From Ochotona curzoniae (lineage: Eukaryota; Chordata; Mammalia; Lagomorpha; Ochotonidae), in contig NW_024465434.1 of the NCBI RefSeq assembly GCF_017591425.1, positions 1,488,001 through 1,552,000 on the forward strand: a stretch of 64,000 nucleotides of DNA. The letters run 5' to 3'. The notes under the pieces are model-generated. The model was not told where the DNA came from. It saw nothing but the letters and a program-made list of their open reading frames with translations, and ran no database searches. Below, piece after piece: positions 57,781-64,000 of this stretch. The translations under genes were made by a program, and so were the position numbers. Every line of letters starts with the position of its first letter. The stretch's first letter is position 1.

Positions 57781-59562
57781 GTTTGTGCTTTACATGTTTG
57801 TTTCATGATTTTTCTAATTTACTTGTTACAGTATGATTATTAGAAATGAAAATAAGCTGTAGGACTTATGCTTGTAAAGAGGCTTGGCCCTGCACGTAGA
57901 CTGGAGGGGTTTGAGTTGAACAGCAGTCTCTCGCCATCTTACAGCAGCGATGGCGTATGATGAATGGAGCGGTCAGTCACTGACAGCTCTACAAAGTGGC
58001 AGTAAGAATGACTCCACGATTCATGCTTTCATATTCCCTGATAACCTCGTCATCTAGGTCACAGAACTTGCAAGGCAGTAGCAAATCATGCGAAGTGTTA
58101 AATGCAGGGTGAATTATTTAGGTTCAGAACACTGTTACCAGGCAACCAAGAATGGCAGCTACTTATTCACAAGAATTCATTTCACTGACACAACTCTTGC
58201 AGGATATTTTAATTCTGCTTTGTAAGAAAAGGTATAGCAATAATTTCATCAGCTAGCTCTAACGAGCAATTAAATTCTGGAATAAAGAAAAATAACTCAT
58301 GTCTATACAGCTTTTTGTTAGAAATAGCCCAACAGCCTTGGACTAAATGTACATTTTTCATCACAGCTCTGTCCCCACCACCCTTAGTTGTATTCTGTAA
58401 TTATGACCAGCTTTAATATTGAGAGAATCTCTGCTGCTGTTGCTACCTCCTCTTCTTTTCTCTTTTAATTATATATTGGGATATATTTGTTGTGGTATAT
58501 ATGCTTAGGTATTGCAAGGCTGTTTTTTGGTGACTTCTTGGGGCAAAAAATAGATATGCTTGTATATGAAGTGCTACAGTGCCACAGTTCTGTAAGGACT
58601 ACACAGAGCTTAGCACTGCCTTCCGTTGAGGTGGGGCTTGGGAGACTGTGTCAAGTGTGCCATGGGTACAATTGCCAAGGCAAGGAAAGATGGCATGGAA
58701 ATAAGCAAAAACAAACCAAAACTGAAAAAGGAAGGAAAAAAAAAAACTTGTATGAAAACAATAATGAGGTGGATCTTGAAGTAAAAGTAAATGTATTTGT
58801 ATGTTGGAGAAAGTTATTCAAGCAGAAAGAACATGCAAAATAGCAGTATATTTGAGAGGAAATGTGTCATGGTTGTCAACTGATTGACCATAGATATAAT
58901 AGAGGCTATTGCCTCTCAGCGCTGATGAGCCGGTGAGGTGGACAAAACAGCCACGTCCTCTTCCAGCTCAGAATCCAATGGCCATTAGACCCCAAATGCA
59001 GTGAGGATGTGACTAATGATATCACTAGGAGTGGTCCTGTGTACCTGAGTGAGATGTGGCCAAAGCCTCTCTAACAAAATGATGAAAAGCTGACAACTAT
59101 GACAAAAAGGAATTTAGAGTTGAAGAAGAGACAGAAAGAAATTCAGGGATGATGTTACAGCTGTTTAGTTATGCACGCGTGGGTTTGAGAGTCTATGGAT
59201 CTTTGAAACAGGTAAGTGAAACATTTGAGAAGCTGAAAGAAGTGCATATGGATGCAAGGGAAAGTAGTAAACTAGACTAGAGTGATGGACAGGGGTCTGG
59301 TTTGGCAGGGTTAAATAGAAAACACTAACAAATTTTCCCAAAAATTAATGAATGAAAAACCAGTCTAGAATAAAGGTAACTAACACATAAACAAGAGTGC
59401 GATATCTGTTTGATTTCAGATCTATGCTGGATTAAAGGTAGACAGAAACATGAATCAGTTACACAAACATGGGAAGAAGGCACATTGTCTTGGTTAGGAT
59501 GACAGTTGAGTCATTATTGTTATTTGAGTTTTGACAGATGGGTGCATAGATATCTGGGCATC
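57781..59562. other. Unassigned non-coding DNA
   Basis: The 118-codon frame at 58487-58843 has a Lys-rich end and no domain. Nothing else recognised. Confidence 0.45.
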
Positions 59563-59578
59563 AAGCAGTTCTTTCTTT

Positions 59579-59913
59579 TTTATTTTTAAAAGATTTATTT
59601 ATTTTTATTACAAAGTCAGACATACAGAGAGGAGGAGAGACAGAGAGGAAGATCTTCTGTCCAATGATTCATTCCCCAAGTGACCGCAATGGCCAGTGCT
59701 GTGCCAATCCAAAGCCAGGAGCCAGGAGATTCTGCAGGATCTCCCACATGGGTACAGAGTCCCAAGGCTTTGAGCCATCCTCGACTGCTTTCCCAGGCCA
59801 CAGTCAGTGAGCTGGATGGGAAGCAGGGCTGTCAGGTTTAGAACTGGCACCCACATAGGATCCTGGCATGTTCAAGGCGAGGACTTCAGCCACTAGGCCA
59901 CGGCACTGGGCCC
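59579..59913 (-). mobile_element. Full-length CSINE with 16-bp TSD
   Basis: Minus-strand copy between 'aagcagttctttcttt' (59563-59578) and 'aagcagtactttcttt' (59914-59929). Long 'ccaggagccaggaga' form. Confidence 0.95.
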
Positions 59914-59983
59914 AAGCAGTACTTTCTTTATCATGCCACTTGTCTCTTTCCTCCTTGTGGGAAAAAAACCACACAACCTCTAA

Positions 59984-60266
<283 letters not shown>

Positions 60267-60669
60267 TTTTTCTGTTGTTACTGTTGTTTGTTTTGTGCTT
60301 CTTTTGCTGCTCATTTGATATGTCTTTTTCCAAAGCAATGACATAAGATAATGAGCCCACATTCACCAGAAGCTGTCAGATTAACATCGCAAAAACAAGA
60401 ATCAGAGGAAACAGATCTTGGTGTCAGTGCATTAGGAATGACTAGTTCTTTGTGGAGCTATTAACAGAGTCAGGAGATCGGATCATCGTGCAACCCAGAC
60501 AGGAATACACAAGAGGAAAATCACACGGGAGGTGTTTTATTCATTTTCTGTGACTGTACAATTGCTTTTCTTTTTTCATAAATGCCAGACTCTTTGTCAT
60601 TGTCAAAAGCCTTGAGTCAACAGATGAATATCTAATGCTAGAACGTTTGGAATGAATTAAGACCAAGGT
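60267..60669. other. Unassigned non-coding DNA
   Basis: Nothing recognised after the RPL7 A-tail. Confidence 0.45.
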
Positions 60670-61078
60670 TGTTGACAATTGCCCCAGGCCCTGCCCTGCT
60701 ACCTGGTGGGTATGGCTCAGAGGTTTGCTGCCCATGGCCCGGGCACAGCTCCCAGGCCAACACATGGAGTGTGACCTCTGACATGGCTAGAAGGTCAAGG
60801 GGAATACCCATGGAACATTACCACAAGGTCAAAGGAAATAGTTGTGTCAAATAGCCAATTACAGTGTCTCTAGTGGGTGGTGGTGGGGGAGGGTCTGCTG
60901 GAAGATGTCCTCCTGCCCTCCCCTTTCTTATCCTTTAAAATCTGCAACCTGCGCATAATAAAGTGGACATTCCTCACCAGCTTGTCTTCAGTAGTTCTTA
61001 TGGCCAAAGGACACCTTTGCCTCATCCTGGTGACCTCAGGGCCTGCTGGCAGGTTTAAACCCTGAGACAACCTCAGCA
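60670..61078 (+). mobile_element. Solo LTR candidate
   Basis: The block starts 'tgttgacaattgccccaggc' and ends near 'gagacaacctcagca'. A TATA-like 'tcctttaaaatctg' at about 60930-60943 is followed by AATAAA at 60957-60962 and then a U5-like stretch of about 110 bp with 'cagcttgtcttcagtagt'. This U3-R-U5 order is typical of a retroviral LTR. No internal genes flank it. Ends and TSD are not certain, and class is undetermined. Confidence 0.6.
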
Positions 61079-62019
61079 TTTGCGGTAAGATTGTTAGAGA
61101 TTTACATGTTTTTCACATGTAAAAAGGAAATAAATGAAACAGCTAAGATATAAAATTATTTCTTTCATTATATTTCTTAGGCTCCTAAGCATATGCATAA
61201 ATTTAAAAAATTAAGGGAATGTATATTTAGCATCTTGTATTCATTTACTTTTTAATGTAATGATTCTTAAGTCATTCCTGCTAAATGAAGAATCAGACTT
61301 TCTCTGTTTACAAAACAGAAATAAAATCAACAATTGACTAGCTTAGCAAAGTGCAGGCTAGACATTATTCTATCAGTAAGTATGTACCTGAAGCTAATAT
61401 CTGCTAGGCACTTTTCAAGATTCTGGAGATATTTCAACAAATAAGACATAGATTCCACCTTCATATGGTAAGAAGCTGAGAGCCAAAGCATCATAATAAA
61501 TTTAATGTACATGGAGTACAACAAACATGAATTAATTCTGAAAAGGAAGCAAGAAAAAAGGAATAAGCAAAAATAGAAGCAATATGACATATAGAAATGT
61601 GCCAGGGTAACATAATTAAGCCCAATACTAGTCATAGATCATGATTGAAAATACAGTGACACAGAAGAGTCAAAAATAAAAAGCTTTTGTGCTTCCTGAA
61701 TGCTACCAGAGGGTAAACTGACAACCCATAGAATGTGAGAAAACATTTCTAAGCTATACAACTGATAAAGACTTACACCCAGAATCCATAAACAATTGTT
61801 TTAATAATAATTGAGATTTAGATACACAATTTTTAAAATGAGTAAAAAATTTGAGTAGACATTTCTGCAGACATACAAATAGAAAACAAACATATGCAAA
61901 AAAAAATGTTCAACGGACTTTGCCACTCGAGAAATGTAACACAAACAGCAAGATTCCACTCCAAATTCATTTGAATAGTTTGAGGGAAAAAAAATCACAT
62001 AGGGATGATCATTTCGCTT
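61079..62019. other. Unassigned DNA with a short L2-like piece
   Basis: 'atctgctaggcacttttcaa' to 'atttcaacaaataagacata' (about 61400-61450) resembles the antisense L2-type repeat. The rest is AT-rich and unrecognised. Confidence 0.4.
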
Positions 62020-62300
62020 TACCAGTTGACACAGTATTTGCAACACCTGTATCCTATATTTCAGTTCCTGGGTTTGACTCCTAGCTACCTTCTTGATTCC
62101 AGCTTACTGCTACTGCAGCAGGTTCCTGGGATCCTGCCACCTGTATGATTTGGCCTGACTCAGCCTGTTGTTTTAGCCATCTAGGAAAAAACAAACACAA
62201 CACAGCAAACCAAAAAACACAGTAGATGGGCATTCTCTGCTGTCTGAGTCTCCATCTGTCTCTCTTCCCTGTGTCTCTAAAACAGATACTTTTAAAGATG
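62020..62300 (+). mobile_element. CSINE2, diverged
   Basis: 'ctgtatcctatatttcagtt', 'gatccagcttactgc'-like text and 'gcctgactcagcctgttg' match CSINE2. A CA/A-rich stretch (62185-62215) interrupts it. Confidence 0.72.
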
Positions 62301-62302
62301 CT

Positions 62303-62547
62303 GGGGCCAACACTGTGCCATGGTGGGTAGGTTTGTGGCCTGCAACTTGCATCCTCTGTGGTCACTAGTTTGAATCCCTGCTACTCCACTTCCAATCCAG
62401 CTCTCTGCTAACATGCCTGGGAAAGCAATGGAAGATAACCAGATACTTGGTCTCTTGCCTCCACTTGGGAGATGCAAATATTCCTGGCTTCAGTCTAGTT
62501 AGTCCTGGTCATTGTGGCTATGTAGCGAAGGCAGCAGCTAATTTAAG

Positions 62548-62583
<36 letters not shown>

Positions 62584-62620
62584 GCTATACCCTTCAAATA
62601 CATAAAGAAACAAATCTTCA
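62303..62620 (+). mobile_element. CSINE2, same orientation as its neighbour
   Basis: 'ggggccaacactgtgccatg' head, 'gctactccacttccaatcca', 'tgcctgggaaagcaatgg' and an expanded CT tail at 62552-62581. Confidence 0.85.
62552..62581. repeat. (CT)n microsatellite
   Basis: About 15 CT units at the SINE 3' end. Confidence 0.97.
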
Positions 62621-62629
62621 CAAATGCAG

Positions 62630-63290
62630 TCAGACACTAACAAGTTTGGGGGAAGAAGGAAAAGCAGGCTAAACTTCTGATCAGGACACAGATTTGCAAG
62701 CTGCTTTGGACACAACCTGGCAGTTCCTGAAGTCATTAAGCATTTCTGTGTCATCTCCAAAGCCCACCTGTTTATCTATACAGAAAAAGAAAAATATATC
62801 TAAAAAAATGTACACAAATGCTTAGGGCAGTAGTATTCTTAATAACCCAGAATTCTGCAAGATGAAACATCCCAAATGATCATTCAGTGACGCATGGACT
62901 AACAAATGATACATCAAAAAAGTGGAGTGTTAATTCAGTCAAATAAGGAAATAACATACACTAAAATCTGGTTAAATGTTAAAAACGTGCTAATGAAAGA
63001 GGTCAAGGACAAGGAATCCATATTAGATGATTCCATTTAGATTAAATGCTCGTGGCAGTAAAATCCAGAAAGATAGGAAGCAGATTAGCTGTTACGCAGA
63101 GATGGTTTGGGGGAATTGGGGATAAAGAAGTTTCAGGTTTCTTTTTGAGTCAGTAGTAAAAATGTAGTGATGTTTGTGCACGCCTGAATATACCAAAAAT
63201 AATAAAAGGGCACTTTAGTGCATTAAATATATTACATATGACTTATATATCAGTATAGCTGTTTATTAATAAAATAACCTTAAAAATGTT
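62630..63290 (+). mobile_element. Old L1M, ORF2 end and 3' terminus
   Basis: 'caaatgcttagggcagtagt', 'gatgattccatttagattaa', 'agataggaagcagattagct', 'tttcaggtttctttttgagt' and 'cctgaatataccaaaaataa' follow the terminal part of an old L1M in order. Confidence 0.78.
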
Positions 63291-63454
63291 TTGATTGCCT
63301 TTTCATTAAGCAGGATATTCCAACGTGCCTCTTTCACTGCTCTGTTGAGTATAGTACTAAAAATTGTTTAGAACATGGTAGATATAAAAGTGTATTTAGA
63401 ATCCCACATAGAACTGTTATAGGATGGATATTTGGATTTTCATGAAATGGTTTT

Positions 63455-63504
63455 TTTTAAAAGATTTATTTTTATTATTTTTTATTGAAAAGGTGAAATG
63501 TTTT
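63455..63504 (-). mobile_element. Orphan CSINE tail beside a full copy
   Basis: 'aaaagatttatttttattat' through 'attgaaaaggtgaaatg' looks like just the 3' tail of a CSINE. The same tail text recurs in the full copy that starts at 63505. Either a very short truncated insertion or a tail duplication. Confidence 0.55.
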
Positions 63505-63826
63505 TTTTTTATTTTTATTATTTTTTCATTGGAAAGGCGGATATACAGAGAGGAGAGACAGAGAGGAAGATCTTCCATCCGATGATTCACTCCCCAAGTG
63601 AGTGCAACGGGCCAATACTATGCAGATCCGAAGCCAGGAGCCTCTTCCGGGTCTCCCACGTGGGTGCAGGTTCCCAAAGCTTTGGGCTGTCCTCGTCTGC
63701 TTTCCCAGGCCACAGGCAGGGAGCTGGAAGGGAAGCGGGGCTGCTGGGATTAGAACCTGTGCCCATATGGGATCCCGGGCGTGCTAGGCGAGGACCTTTA
63801 ACCACTTGCGCCACCTCGCCGGGCCC
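63505..63826 (-). mobile_element. Full-length young CSINE
   Basis: Minus-strand copy ending in the head 'cgccacctcgccgggccc'. The flanks 'ggtgaaatg' (63492-63500) and 'ggtgaaatgg' (63827-63836) act as TSD. Young subfamily with 'aagccaggagcctcttcc'. Confidence 0.94.
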
Positions 63827-64000
63827 GGTGAAATGGTTTTTAAAATGGCATATAGAACATGATAAAATAAATTCAAAAGTTGGTAAAAATATTCATCTAT
63901 ATTATCCCTTCCATAGCATTCATAGTGCATGTAATTATTTCAAAAGTTGTAACAAAAAGATGAATTTTAAATGTGTTGAATTTTTAAACCACATTGTTTT

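Overview
This is nuclear DNA from a mammal, almost certainly a lagomorph and most likely a pika (Ochotona). The diagnostic signal is about 45 copies of the tRNA-derived lagomorph SINE (CSINE). Each carries an A-box-like head near 'gcctagtggtta', a B-box-like 'ggttctaatcc', and a pyrimidine-rich 3' end followed by 'aataaataaatctt' and an A-tail. The youngest copies are closer to what I recall of pika CSINE than of rabbit CSINE. The species call rests on memory of consensus sequences; no search was run.

I find no intact protein-coding gene. The open frames are short, mostly lie inside repeats (many are CSINE shadows), and none shows a recognisable complete domain with supporting context. The window reads as intergenic or deep-intronic sequence made of layered transposons. 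Nothing resembles a bacterial system, an operon or a CRISPR array.

Layout: 1-5.1 kb holds AT-rich DNA and two old L1 ORF2 fragments, one carrying a 33-bp U2 snRNA fragment inside a perfect 16-bp target-site duplication (TSD). 5.1-12.7 kb holds CSINEs, old L1M pieces and a 5'-inverted (twin-primed) L1. 12.7-31 kb is dominated by CSINEs, including nested copies and one split by a ~410-bp unknown insertion, with MIR and Tigger fossils and two microsatellites. 30.8-31.2 kb is a retrocopy of the 5' end of PSMC6 mRNA fused to the 3' end of a CSINE. 31.6-34.4 kb is an old antisense L1M with CSINEs inserted. 34.6-35.7 kb holds the most coding-like unexplained open frame. 37.2 kb has two overlapping perfect hairpins. 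40.1-43.0 kb is an L1 with a 5'UTR, a broken ORF1, an inverted ORF2 piece and a 3'UTR, all flanked by a 22-bp TSD. 43.4-64 kb has more CSINEs, an MLT1-type LTR, L2 remnants, three small inverted-repeat elements, an L1 3' end, the 3' end of an RPL7 retropseudogene, a solo-LTR candidate and an L1M 3' end.

The elements do not cooperate in a pathway. What ties them together is L1 reverse transcriptase, which probably made the SINEs, the U2 fragment, the PSMC6-CSINE chimera, the RPL7 copy and the rearranged L1s. Edges without a TSD are approximate, often by 10-50 bp.
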